A DNA stretch of 64,000 nucleotides from Pegoplata infirma (lineage: Eukaryota > Arthropoda > Insecta > Diptera > Anthomyiidae). Both the position numbers and the translations under genes were made by a program. Every line of letters starts with the position of its first letter. The stretch's first letter is position 1. Of the stretch, positions 1 through 10,761 are shown one piece after another. The notes under the pieces were generated by a model. The model saw only the letters and a program-made list of their open reading frames with translations. It made no database searches and was not told the origin of the DNA. The stretch lies in contig OY992536.1 of NCBI GenBank assembly GCA_963921195.1, forward strand, positions 104,620,778-104,684,777, in the 5' to 3' direction.

Positions 1-962
1 AAATATTTTGTAGGCAAAAACAAATTAAAAACACATTTTAAACCAGTGAATAAAGAATTGAAAACCATCCCACTAATTATTCATTTGTTTTAACAAACAT
101 CAACATTTATTTTTTACTGTTGACAAAATTTTCTAAAATAAATAACATTAAACATTAAAAAATTAAAAATTACTAAAACATTAAAAATTAATGATAGTTC
201 TGTTAATTAATGATTTCGTAGGTTATTTTTTACAATTTTCTATTGAAATATTTTTTTTTAAAAAATTTTAATAAAATTTTGGGGAATCGATCCCGCAATC
301 AATTACATTCTGGCCAGACACATCGTGCCAAAGTCACTTAATACAAACATGTTTTTAAATTTCTATAAATAATTTTTTTAATAAGTGTGTTTTAATTTTT
401 ATTAAATAATAAAAATTAGTTATTTATTCGACCTTTTAATTGTGCAATGAAAAAGAGTTTATTCTGATTCGAGGCCTTTTCATGTTCCCCATTATGAATT
501 AACATAACAAGTACTTATGATAACTCTACTTTCTTTATTAGGATATTCTCCCATTAAATACTCATAGAGTTTCTTGCTTTCAAAAATTTTGGCAATTTTC
601 AGGAATGAATTGACGATCGTTTCGGGGGTGTTCCAATTCCCCCAATTTTTGTAATTTTTTTTCTACAAAAAAATAACCTACTTGAGTAGATAAACACTAA
701 TGATAATATGAATTACTTACACATATCATTAAAAATTTAGAGAATAATCAGTAGTTTTTACTTACAGAACAAAAATAAATCACTTTAAACATTAAATGTT
801 AATGAAAGTCTTTGTTTTTCAGTGTGTTATTTTTGAAACAAAGGACAGAAGTAGTCAATAATAAAAACTGAACATCAAACAAATGTTTTTTCTTTTAAAA
901 ACGACTAAACGTAAAACTTTTTAAATAAACTACAAACAGTTAATGACATGATTTTTTGAGTG
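1..962 (-). mobile_element. TA-target element, CACTCAAAA-ended (copy 1, cut by window edge)
   Basis: This is the reverse complement of the element at 10762-11569. The two match in order through their ends, the tRNA-like module and the segment containing ACGTTTAGTCGTTTTTAAAA. The end inside the window reads TTTTTTGAGTG and is followed by CA where intact copies have TA, so one target base has probably mutated. The other end lies at or just outside base 1. No open frame of note. TA target and CACT termini suggest a non-autonomous Tc1/mariner-like element; the superfamily is inferred. Confidence 0.8.
281..340 (-). other. tRNA-like module inside TA element (degenerate copy)
   Basis: On the minus strand this carries the same tRNA-like A-box and B-box (GGATCGATTCC) as 11135-11200, but seven bases after the A-box (the GGTTAGA part) are missing. 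Probably inactive. Confidence 0.5.
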
Positions 963-1373
963 CATGTGTATACAAATCTCGTTGATGTCAAATTTCAGAT
1001 TCGAAATTACGGTATTGAGATCCCGACAGATGTGTAGAGCTAGCCTATTCCATATTTTTCCTTGCTTAAGAAATGTCATCTGTTTCGCTCTATCTCGCTT
1101 AGTTTTCCAGATATCGCCATTTTGAATTTCTAAGATGTTATTTACTAAATTCTAAGAAGTACGCTTCCTCAACTCTAAGAAGAGAAATATGATTAAGTTA
1201 TTTTAAGTAGATTTTAACTAAACTTGAACTAAATTGTGTGCAAACATATTTTTAAGAAATCTGTCTTAAAAATAAAGATAAGTTTCATAGATTTGGGAAA
1301 AATGTTGTTGGCGTGGCTAAAAAAATAAAAAACGAAAATACTGAAAAAATTTGATATTTTGAGCGCAGATTAT
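963..1373. other. Unassigned spacer with a recurrent repeat phrase
   Basis: No gene. Bases about 1082-1130 carry a phrase (CTCTATCTCGCTTAGTTTTC then an AGATATCGCCATTTT-like tail) that recurs in diverged form near 51415 and 51742, inside the CACTC element at 51156-52032. It is probably a remnant of a related repeat. Confidence 0.4.
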
Positions 1374-1680
1374 ATCGAGTTTTTCACTTTTTAATTGAAT
1401 ATATCTTTGTAACGAATAAGCGGAAAAATATAAAAAAATGCACTGATAGAGACCATTATCTGGCTAATAACATAAAATAATAACAATAATCAAAAGACTG
1501 AAAGAAGTCCTTTAAAAAAATATTTTTCGGCAACTTGTTAAAAAATTACCAGTTTTTTATGAATCACTTAAATAAGGAATTTTGTAATACAGACCAAGTA
1601 GGACCTGAATCCAATTTGTAATGAATAGCAATCCCTCAAACAACAAAAACAAAACAGTTTTGTTTTGAATTTCAATAAAA

Positions 1681-2290
1681 ATGGGACTCCCAAAGCTCTT
1701 AGCTCTTCGAAAAGGAAAAAGTACTGACTTTGAAGCTCAAAGTGTTAAAGGTCGCTGAAATCGCGAAAATAAAAGAGAGAAAAAAAACTGCTGTATGCAA
1801 TTATCTAAATAACATTCAGAACTATGGAAAAAACATGAATGGGCGAACTCAAATGGCAACAACTGAACGAGATCGACAAAAATTTTAAAAATTCCCCCAA
1901 ATTCAACGCCGACATCTTTCAAAATTCTCAAATAAAGTGGCGTTAATGCGAGTATTTGTACAGTCCGTCGAGTTTAAAAGTCAAGTGAGTTCATAGCTCG
2001 TCGAAAATTATGCAAAAACTAATCGCTGAATATCAAACGTAGTAAGCAGCGCCTTAATCTCTGCAGGAATACAATGACACGGTCTGAGAAATTTTTCAAA
2101 GTAATTTATTCCGACGAAAAAAAAAATAATACTGTTGCATTGGACGGATACAATGGTTTTCGGTGATTTGAGACAATAAAAACCGTTTTTGCATAGCAGA
2201 CAGATCATAGAAGGTGTTGTTATAGTATGGGGTGCGCTATTCTACTGTGGCATCATTACTGTTCCTTAAGTTACCATCGATGCTTCTTAA
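1681..2290 (+). pseudogene. Eroded Tc1-like transposase
   Basis: Frame-shifted remains of a DDE transposase. In order: a helix-turn-helix stretch (LKLKVLKVAEIAKIKER from about 1730, then NYLNNIQNYGK near 1798 in another frame), a basic GRTQMA segment, a YSDEKKNN motif at about 2104-2130 matching the first catalytic-aspartate motif of Tc1/Tc3 proteins (SDEKKFN in relatives), and EGVVIVWGALFYCGI at about 2210-2253, matching the GSVMVWGAISYNG block. Several stops and frameshifts interrupt it, and the C-terminal catalytic part is not recognisable. Residue matches are from memory of the family. A functional protein is excluded. Confidence 0.85.
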
Positions 2291-2441
2291 GTTTGGAACT
2301 AAGGGGTGGCTTTTTTTTGCAATTTGCAACAGACTATGAACTCATTTAATTTTTAGTCGTGATGGACTGTCAAAATACCCATTAAATCACCACTTTCTTT
2401 GATAATTTTGCAACCTGTCAACGTGGAATTCGAGGGAATTC

Positions 2442-2651
2442 TTAAAATTTTTGTCGATTTCGTTCTGTTCTTGCCATTTTAGTTCGCCCATTCGTGTTTT
2501 TTTCATAGTTCTTAATGTTATTTAAATAATTGCCTTCAATAGGTTTGCCCCTCTCTATTATTTTTGCGATTTCAACGGCCTTTAACACTTTGGACTTTAA
2601 ATACAGTACTTTTTTCTTTTCGGAAGATCTAAGAGCTGTTGTAAGTCTCAT
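2442..2651 (-). pseudogene. Second copy of the Tc1-like transposase N-terminus
   Basis: The right arm encodes about 70 residues from a methionine at 2651: LRSSEKKKVLYLKSKVLKAV, then EIAKII, NYLNNIKNYEKN, GRTKMA and a basic end. This is the helix-turn-helix DNA-binding domain of Tc1/Tc3-type transposases and is better preserved than the left-arm copy. It stops where the inverted arm ends, before any catalytic domain. It could only be a DNA-binding fragment; expression is not suggested by anything visible. Confidence 0.8.
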
Positions 2652-2969
2652 TTTTATTGAAATTCGAAGCAAAACTGTTTGGTTTTTATTGTTTAAGGAA
2701 TTGCTATCCATAACAAATTGGATTGGTCTGTATTAAAAAATTCCTTATTCATGTGATTCATAAAAAACTAGTAATTTTTTAACAAGTTGCCGAAAAATAT
2801 TTTTTTAAGGACTTCTTTCAGTCTTGTGATAATTGTTGTTATTTGACGTTATTAGCTAGATAATGGTCTCTATCAGTGCATTTTTTTATATTTTTGCGCT
2901 TATTCGTTACAATGATATATTCGATTAAAAAGTGAAAAACTCGATTCCTTATTGATGTGATTCGCAGTG

Positions 2970-3463
2970 TATATAAAGGGACATGATGCCCAAAACATTC
3001 CCCGTCCATTTCAAAATTAATTTCATTAAAAAAAGGTTCGCTAGGAAAACTTTCCTTTTAAGAAGAACAATTTCAGAATCTAAAAACTTTGAAAAAAATT
3101 TCTAAATCTTAAAAATAATAAAATTATTTTCTTTTAAAGTTTAAAAGGTATTAACATTTTTAAATTTTGGTATCATTTCAGATAATAATCAAATATTTGA
3201 ATTGAACGTTGGACTTTTTTTAAGGGTAAGTTTAATCTGACAGATGAAAGTCAAATAAACATATTATTTTTTTTAAACCCTGCTAAACAAAGTAAGCTTT
3301 GACCTACATAATTTTATAAGTAATATTTATCATTTATTAGTTTCATATTTTTATTAATGTACAATAATTTGTTTAATCTTCAAATTAACCATGTTTTAAT
3401 ATCTTAAATATTTCCTTTTTTAAGTCTTCATGTTTTGTCATGTGTCGGCTAACACTACAGCTA
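2970..3463. other. AT-rich spacer
   Basis: No coding, tandem or inverted-repeat signal that I can support. Confidence 0.5.
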
Positions 3464-3526
3464 CAGTGACTCAAACTAATAATGAAACAGCATATATTTG
3501 ATAGCAGTTCTTTAAAGGAAAAATTA

Positions 3527-4712
3527 CACTGCGTGACAAAACTAACCACTATTTTAGAAAGCAAGAGGTACGACCATCATTTTAATATATTTCGGACATG
3601 CTGAATCGAATGGCGTACTCCGTTTTTCGATGTATGGTACAGTTTTCTTGTAAAATGTCATTAAAGATTGGCGGATTTTTAGCTGCTTTTTTAACAAAAA
3701 AAATTCCAAAGCTAATGATTTTTAAATTTTATGGCATGGAAAACAAAGATGTAACTTGTAGCAATATTTCTAATATAAATTTGGTTTAAAGCTTTTCATC
3801 TTAAGCCCTTAAATTTGCGGATTTCTCAATTTTTTTAAGCTTTCGCGAAATTAACCGCTAAATTGGGCTCTGATAAAAAAACTTGCATTTTGTGGATCAT
3901 AAAGGCGTCCATGACACTACGAATAGTGGAGAAAAAACATCTATGTTATATGGACCATCATGATGAAAATCGCCAAAAACCGTTTTTTTGTATACGGCAG
4001 CATCACTATAGGAGATGATTTGAGGCTTCATCTTTTAGTATATAATGTGGGAACTTTAAACAATGAACTGACCCAAAATTTCTCCAAAAAAGTTTTCATT
4101 TGCAAAAGTTATCTTAACAAAAACTATAATTATTGTATCGCAAACACTGAAATAATAGTTTTTGTTAAGATAACTTTTGCAAATGAAACCTTTTTTGGCC
4201 GAATTTTTGGTCAGTTAGTTGTTTAAGGTTCCCACATTATATACTAAAAGATGGAACCTTAAATCATCTACATAGTAAAGTGATGCTGCCATATTCCAAA
4301 AAACAGTTTTTTCGCGATTTTCATCATGATGGTTCATATAACATAGCTGTTTTTTGTCCACTATTCCTATTTTTAGGGATGCATTTTTGATTCGTTAAAA
4401 GCAAGTTTTTTATCAAAGACTGTTAATTTCCCGAAAACCTTAAAAAATTAAGAAATTCGCGAATTTAAGGGCTTAAATTGAAAAGCTTTAAACCAAATTT
4501 GCATAAGAAATGTTGCTACAAGTCATATCTTTGTTTTCCATGTCGTAAAATGTATAAACCATTTACTTTGCAAATTTTTTTGTTAAAAAACTGGCTCGAA
4601 ATCAGCAAATCTTTATCGACATTTTGCAAGAAAACTGTACCATACATCGAAAAACCAAAATATAAAGAAATGATGGTCGTAACTCTTGTTTATTTTTTAG
4701 TGTTTCGCAGTG
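3527..4712. mobile_element. CACTGCG-ended palindrome nested in left arm
   Basis: A 1.19-kb palindrome with its centre near 4130. Termini CACTGCG, inverted at 4706-4712. TA precedes the left end; the right flank is TT, so one target copy has decayed. The opposite arm of the host element (near 7700-7740) lacks it. The first seven bases match the right terminus of the Tc1-like element ending at 2969, which suggests mobilisation by a related transposase. The two open frames crossing it (3960-4226 and 4478-4726) are palindrome artefacts. Confidence 0.75.
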
Positions 4713-4743
4713 TTATAAATACTTAACCAAATTATTATCAATC

Positions 4744-5150
4744 GACTTTTTTTGTAGAAGTGCTTTATAAGAAATTTTGCAAGCTTTAATTTAAGCTGGA
4801 TAGCATCTAGATTGAGCAAATATTGAATGAGATACAAGGGTCCTACTTGAAAATGAAATTATTTATAGATACTTTTTAGAAAATTTTTTAAAAATATTTT
4901 AAAGTCGATTTTTTCTAATTACAAAAACTTAAAATTAAAAAATATCACCTTTTTTGTAGAAAATAATTTATAAGAAATTTAGCAAGCTTTAATTTAAGTA
5001 TAATAGCATCCAGATTGAGCAAATATTGAATCCGATACGAGGGTCGCACTTGAAAATGAAATTATTTATAGACATTTTTTAGAGAATTTTTTAAAAATAT
5101 TTCCAAATCGATTTTTTCCAATTACAAACATTTTAAATTTAACAAATAAT
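4744..5150. repeat. Two tandem copies of a roughly 203-bp unit
   Basis: The units start at TTTTTTGTAGAA near 4747 and 4950. Both carry GCAAGCTTTAATTTAAG, then AGATTGAGCAAATATTGAAT, then a GAAATTATTTATAGA segment. The right arm of the host palindrome has one inverted unit (about 7540-7690), so the doubling came after the palindrome formed. A diverged single unit lies near 58060-58120. Confidence 0.75.
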
Positions 5151-5325
5151 TCAGTTATTTTTATTCAGTTATCACCTAGTTTTTCTAACAAGCCAAACAA
5201 AAAATGAAAATTTTTAAATTCAGTAAAAGAAATACGAATTTTTTGACTTCATATTTTTTGACCACCAATTTCTTGTAAACAAAGAAATCTTTAAATTATT
5301 TTAATATCTCATCACTTTGCATATA

Positions 5326-5920
5326 CAAGGGAAGTCTCCCTAATGTCACCCGCGGATCTTTATGGAATTGGTTTTATTTTGTAGAGCAGAAAAAGTAAAC
5401 GGACACGTATTTTCTTAGCGGCCCAAATTCATATTTAGGGGGTAAAAATGAGGGAGGAAGAAAAGGCCATTTTTCAGTTTATTTCGTTTATCTCCTATAT
5501 TATGCAAAGATACCTAGTCATGTTACATACCAAATAAAAGGTCTTTGGAAAACCTATCCACGTCTGTTAAGAACGTGTTCAAGCATGCACAACTTTTAGT
5601 CATATTGAGTAAAATACAAAAATTTTACCACATTTTTGTTATTAAGTCGAAAAATATTTACTTCTTTGGCCCGTTGTTAGCACCACGAGATAGGTATTTT
5701 TAATACCTTTAATCTTATACCACACATGCCTATATTAAGTTTGTTTAAATAGGCGTAAATCGTAAAAAACTGAAAAAGGTAAATTTCCCCCCATACAAAT
5801 CGACCCCCCTAAAAATGAGTTTGGGCCGCTAAAAAAAAAACTGGCAAATTAATTTTCGTTCTTAACAACATATCCAAATTTCATGAATATCGGAGGGTGA
5901 CACCAGGGAGACTTTCCTTG
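5326..5920. mobile_element. CAAGGGAAGTCTCCCT-ended element at the palindrome centre
   Basis: Inverted termini CAAGGGAAGTCTCCCT and CAAGGAAAGTCTCCCT, then GTGTCACCC on both sides and a shared GGCCCAAA segment. A second, truncated copy is at 15272-15746. It sits between the two arms of the 3464-7790 palindrome. No clear target duplication. Confidence 0.7.
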
Positions 5921-6022
5921 TTAGGTGCACTAAAATTAGTAAACAATAAAATATTTTCTTTGTTTACAAAAAATTGGTGGTCTAAAGAGTTGGAAGTCAA
6001 AAAATGATGAATTCTTCTACTG

Positions 6023-7211
6023 CAGCGGTTACCAACCTTTTTGGCTCGCTTACCCTTAATTTTAAATTTTATAAGCCGCGTACCCCTAACGAGTTTTTTG
6101 TTTTTGATAAAAAACTTCACATATAAATATTAGAGTTAATTTTGAAATTTTTGATCTACGGTTATTATAATTTTTTTTTAAGGATCAAAACATTGGTGGT
6201 ATTTTTTTTGGAAAAATGTTCGCTCCTTTGGGTGGTTCAATGCATCTGAAAACGTGGATTTTAAGCTGATTTCTCTGTAGAACAAAAACGGCTAAAAATA
6301 TTGCAAATCTAATTTCACAAGTCGATTCTACACGCAGAAAAGGGATATGATTGTGGAAACCATAATTTAAGAGAGTCATATTCTGATTAAAAATTGTATC
6401 ATAACTTGTTTGTAGCAAACATAACATTTTTGCAGCAATCATGTTATGATCCTATATATTCGAACAATTACAACTTAGGACCATAATATGATTGCAACAA
6501 AAATGTTATACTGCTATAAACATATTTTGATAAAATTATCAATCAAAATATGAAGCTCCTAAATTATGGTTGCCACAATCATATTTCTTCTCTGAGTGTA
6601 CATCAAAAATTAAAACAACAGACGTTTTTTGAACTCTTAAAAAAGATCCAAAAACCCATCACAGGGGACGGAAATATAATGTTTTTAATTTTTTTTTTCA
6701 ATGTTTTTTTATTTTATTAAGAGGACAGATCAATAATTCCGTGATTTTTCGAATAAAACGCCCTCGTATATACAATGAACGGGCATTTGGAGCTTAACAA
6801 AATGGTACCAAAATGTCTACTCTATCACAATCCGTCTCAAAAATGCCCAAAAACACACTTTTTAAGAACTTTGACATAAATTTTCACAAAAAACTGACAT
6901 CATAGAAAAATTTGGGAACCATATTCGGAATAAGCATCGAAAGATTAATCGAAAACAAGTGGTCGGATCATATCATCCAAAAATATCGCAAAAAATGCTC
7001 TCAAAATTCCACAAAAATACGTTTATTTGTGAATTTTGACCTCAAATTTCTTAAAAACCATACGTTATGCAAAATTGTGGAAGCTAGATGCGGAAAAAGC
7101 AATGAACCGTTAATCTAAAACGAATGTCCAAATTACTAAAGTTTTGCGTACCCCCGCGGACAGATTCGCGTACCCCCTAGTGGTACGCGTACAATAGGTT
7201 GGTAACCGCTG
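6023..7211 (+). mobile_element. hAT-like element, CAGCGGTTACCAACCT ends (copy 1)
   Basis: Inverted ends CAGCGGTTACCAACCT. Flanking octamers are TTCTACTG (6015-6022) and TTCGACTG (7212-7219), seven of eight identical, as expected for the 8-bp duplication of hAT elements. Subterminal repeats are rich in GGTACGCG and TACCCC. Related copies are at 49480-50225 and 54108-56464. No transposase frame remains. A TA element is inserted at 6331-6598. Confidence 0.85.
6331..6598. mobile_element. TA-target MITE, CACKCAGARAAG ends
   Basis: 268 bp. Ends are CACGCAGAAAAGGGATATGA and, inverted, CACTCAGAGAAGAAATATGA, both followed inward by TTGTGG. TA flanks each side. The homologous hAT copy near 49910 lacks the insert and reads straight through one TA, so the empty site is visible within this window. 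Confidence 0.9.
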
Positions 7212-7265
7212 TTCGACTGTATTTAAAAAATTTATCTTTTTTTGGGCTGTAGAAAAAACTAGTTA

Positions 7266-7485
7266 CCCGGGTAAAAATGAAATATATATGATCATATATG
7301 AAGATATATGGATCAAATATGGATTTATATAACCATATATTATATGAGCTCATATCGGGCCAATTTACGGATCAAATCATATATATACATATATGGAGGC
7401 ATATATGATAATATATGGTTATATAAAACCATATATGATCCATATATCTTCATATATGATCATATATATTTCATTTTTACCCGGG
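7266..7485. mobile_element. CCCGGGTAAAAATG palindrome (copy 1)
   Basis: 220 bp, almost wholly self-complementary, ends CCCGGGTAAAAATGA, interior dominated by ATATATGATCATATATG words. A larger relative is at 27147-30574. The sister arm of the host palindrome near 5165-5180 has no insert, but the duplicated target bases are ambiguous. Confidence 0.75.
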
Positions 7486-7790
7486 CAATAACTGAATAAA
7501 AATAAATAGATAATTTTTTAAATATTTAATGTTTGAACTTAAAAAAAATCAGCTCAGAAATATTTTAAAAATATCTATAAATAATTTCATTTTCCATCGC
7601 GACTCTCGTATCTCATTTAACATTTGCTCAATCTAGACGCTATCAAGCTTAAATTAAAGCTTGCAAATTATCCAATATAGTACTTTTTCAAAAATAGTCG
7701 ATTGATAATAATCAGGTTTATTTTTATTGACTTTTCCTTTAAGGAACTGTTTTCAAATATATGCTGTTCCATTATTAGTTTGAGTCACTG

Positions 7791-9389
7791 TATAAATTTT
7801 CTGATATTTTTAGACAAATTTATTTATTGTGTTTTTGTATACAGATATTGATTGATTTTTTATGCAAATTTGTCTCTGGGTAGTTTTTAAAGAGTAATTA
7901 ACTTTATAAAATTCATAAATAAGATTAATAGCAGAAGTTATATTTATGTATATCACAATTTTTTTTTGTTGTTTCAAGGCACTTGAGTTGTGTAGTGCAG
8001 GTTTTATAATATTTAATTGATTTTTAATATCGTTATAAAAATAAATTTTTAATTTTTAATATTTTTATTGAATATAACGGCTTAAATTTCAAATTTTAAT
8101 GATTAATTGCCTTAAATGTTTTTATTTTTGGTAATTTTTTTAATAATTTTTTTAAAGATTCCCCCATTTATAGTTTACTCATCTGAATCCTACGTTTTGA
8201 ATAACAACAAAAAAATCTGCCTAATGGGTTTATTTGTCAATTAAAATTTATTTTATAAATTAAGTTTTTTATTTTTATTTTTCTAAGAAACAACAATGTA
8301 TAGGGGTTTAAACATGATGCATCTTTAATTCACGTAACACAAAAATTGTAAACAAAAGACTTAAGACACAAACACGATTTGATTTTATCATTTTCACTTA
8401 AAACTTAAACGGTTTTTAAATAAAAAAAACCGAAAACAATTAAACAATATTCATTTGTTAACAATAAATTATTAACAAAATTTATGCATTTAAATTTTAA
8501 AATTTCTAAATTTTCTAGTAGTATTTAAAAAGCAGAAAACCCCTACAAATGTCTTAAGAAATTTTATTATTCCTAGAAATCCCCTTAATTTTGTTAGTTT
8601 AAATTTTAGTTATGTCAAATTGTAATAAATTTCAAAGCACGTTTTAATAATTGTGTTTATTTTAAATAATGAAAAAATTCAAAAAAAAATATTTAACAAC
8701 TCCCCTATAAACGACAAATTACATTGCAATTTTTATAAATATTTTTTTTTCAACAACTTTGTAAATAATATAAAATTATTAAACAATAACAAATATAACT
8801 GATTGTGAGTCAAAATGTCTTGGTTTTTTGTTGCATAACTTTTAAATATTTCTTTAGAAAATATTTATAAAGAAAACATTATTAGTATTTTTTATTTTAA
8901 AAATGGTTAAAAATTCACGAAAAGTCGTGCCATAAACTTTAAATAACCAAAAAACATTTCAATTGAAATTTTTTTTAACCGGCAAAAAAAATAACCCAAA
9001 AAAAATTATGCGTTTGTTGTTTTTTGTATATCAATTTATGTTATTACTTTTGCAATACAAATACAATTATTAAGTAAAATATTGCCCCCTTTTAAAATTA
9101 ACCCATTTTAGTTTGACTGGCATGTCTGACGGTAATTCGTTACTGGTTAATAAAAGGATCATGATTTCAGTCCCCATTTTTTAAATTCTCTTCCTACTGA
9201 ATCTTTATTTTATTTAATTGTGTTAAAGCTCTTTTCAAAAACTTTTAAGAATGATTTAAACAATAAAATTAAAATTACCCCGTTTAGCTCGGAATCATGT
9301 TCGTGCAGTTTAGCAAATTTCTAAAAAAACTTTTGAATCCTCATATCGTAATAAAGCCCATGAAATCAGGAAAATTTCTACCACCATAT
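7791..9389. other. AT-rich spacer with one copy of the ACAAAAGACTTAAG motif
   Basis: No coding or mobile-element signal that I can support in 1.6 kb. The recurrent motif lies at 8352-8365. Confidence 0.5.
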
Positions 9390-9644
9390 CGCTCATTTAC
9401 TTGTATAGTGTCATAACTCAAAAAATTATATTTTTTAGTTAATGATACAGATGTATTCATTGTATAATGCTTTATATTATATCAAAAAGTCGTATTAATA
9501 TCCTTTAAGCTTATCGTTTGAGAAGAGGACTCGCCATTATTAAATTTTCTATGTATCGGCCTTTTTTAATGATAACCCAGTTTCAAACGCGTTTTCTTCA
9601 AAACCAAATATTTTGAATTATGACACTATACAAGTAACTGAGCG
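9390..9644. mobile_element. Short TIR element, CGCTCMTTTACTTG ends, 4-bp TSD (copy 1)
   Basis: 255 bp. Inverted ends begin CGCTCATTTACTTGTATAGT, then a GTCATAACTCAAAA continuation. Direct flanks ATAT on both sides. The second copy at 56678-56945 has the same ends, homologous interior (a GATATTAATACG word, then ATAATATAAAGC) and its own duplicated ATTT. Superfamily not recognised. Confidence 0.85.
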
Positions 9645-10010
9645 ATATGATTTCGGGGTATATGTGCCATTAGAACGGAATTTCTTTTGTATGGGAAAAA
9701 AATTTATTCCGATTTTAAATATCCAGACAAATTTTTATTTTTCAAAAACTTATCGCTATTTGAAATTTGCTAAAAAAATCCTTCCTACGTTGAAGAATTT
9801 TTTTTACAAAAAATCTCAAAATTTTATTCCTTTGACCATTTTATAAAGCTGGAGCCAATCTTTATTTAAAAATCAATTTGAGCCAAATCCGATCATTATA
9901 GCCCGTGGCGTTTTTCGATTGAAGTTTTGGATTTTTGGAAAATTTTCATGAAAATTTTGAATTTTTGAAAAAATAAACAAAAATCTTGGGGTACATTATT
10001 TTTATTAGTT
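9645..10010. other. AT-rich spacer
   Basis: No supported feature. A short phrase near 9690-9760 (TTGTATGGG, then TTTTTATTCC-like) resembles 22295-22360 only weakly. Confidence 0.4.
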
Positions 10011-10517
10011 GGGATGTGATTTTCATGCAAATGCATGTTTTTTGTCGATAGTCTAAAAACGATATCGACCAATTATCTTTCTGAATCAAGAAAATTGCGT
10101 TAAAATGGCATCGATTTGTTTTTGCATATTTTGGCATATTTTGGTGAAAATGCATATTTTTGCATATTTTGGTTTTAATATTTCCAACTTTTAAGTGCAT
10201 ATTTTAACATAAATTTGCAAAAACACAAATTGTAATCTATTTGTTTCAAAAACTATTTTAAATTTTAAAAATTTATTTTGAAAATAAGAAAAATTATTTT
10301 TTTTTGTTTTTAATTTTTTTATAGATTGTCCTAATTTCAAAAAAAATCTTGCTTACATAAAGTTTTAAAAGTTATTATAAAAACCCGGCCTTATTTTTGG
10401 CATTTTAAGAAGTTTTTCGTATGAACACAAGATTTTTATTGCACACATTTTTTAGTGCATATTTTTAGGTTTTGTAGCGCATATTTTTAATTGTTTAGTG
10501 CATGAAAATCTCATCCC
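10011..10517 (+). mobile_element. TIR element with GCATATTTT iterations, GGGATGWGATTTTCATGCA ends
   Basis: Ends match at 18 of 19 bases as an inverted repeat. Flanking octamers TATTAGTT and TATTTATT agree at six of eight, compatible with a decayed hAT duplication. The interior repeats TTTGCATATTTTGG and GTGCATATT. A truncated copy lies at about 38886-39250 inside another element. Confidence 0.65.
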
Positions 10518-10761
10518 TATTTATTCGTTTTGATTATCAAAAAAAACACATAAAATTTTAAATTCGGCCTTTCCGAATGTATTGATACCCTCCACAATTT
10601 CAATTTAAAATGAAATTGCTTTTGAAAAAAAAAACGCGATTTTTTCTTTTTTTTTTTGTCAAAAAATACCATTCGGTATTCAATTATATTCACATATGTC
10701 AACCAGCAGCCGCGGCTAGCCGAATTAAAGCATTTTGTATCATTAGGTTATGCTGAATGTA

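Larger units (their letters stand above)
1374..2969 (+). mobile_element. Tc1-like transposon with inverted arms and internal direct repeats
   Basis: Arms 1374-1908 and 2422-2950 are inverted copies. The right end is CAGTG (reading inward CACTGCGAATCAC) followed by TA, as in Tc1/mariner elements. Two direct repeats of TTCCTTATTSATGTGATTCR lie at 2741-2760 and 2945-2964, 204 bp apart, and a third, inverted, lies at 1561-1580. That matches the IR/DR layout of Tc1-type transposase-binding sites. The outer left site is missing or too eroded to recognise, so the left boundary is uncertain. The arms reach into the transposase coding region, so its N-terminal part is present twice. Confidence 0.8.
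3464..7790. mobile_element. Large palindromic TA-target element, CAGTGACTC-ended, with nested insertions
   Basis: Ends CAGTGACTCAAACTAATAAT and its inverse are each flanked by TA (3462-3463 and 7791-7792). Arms are 3464-3526 plus 4713-5325 on the left and 5921-6022 plus 7212-7265 plus 7486-7790 on the right. They share the AGATTGAGCAAAT region, the TTATTTTTATTCAGTTAT region and the ACCACCAATTT region. Four elements sit in it: 3527-4712, 5326-5920 (centre), 6023-7211 and 7266-7485. For the insertions in the arms the opposite arm keeps an uninterrupted version of the target. No transposase is seen. Confidence 0.8.

Noticed and set aside
3960..4726. Two open frames of 82-88 codons
   Set aside because: They cross the centre or arms of the 3527-4712 palindrome; composition is Lys/Asn/Phe-rich, as expected from AT-rich chance frames.
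9120..9165. Possible tRNA-like sequence (TGGCATGTCTGACGG)
   Set aside because: No B-box at proper spacing and no cloverleaf pairing.
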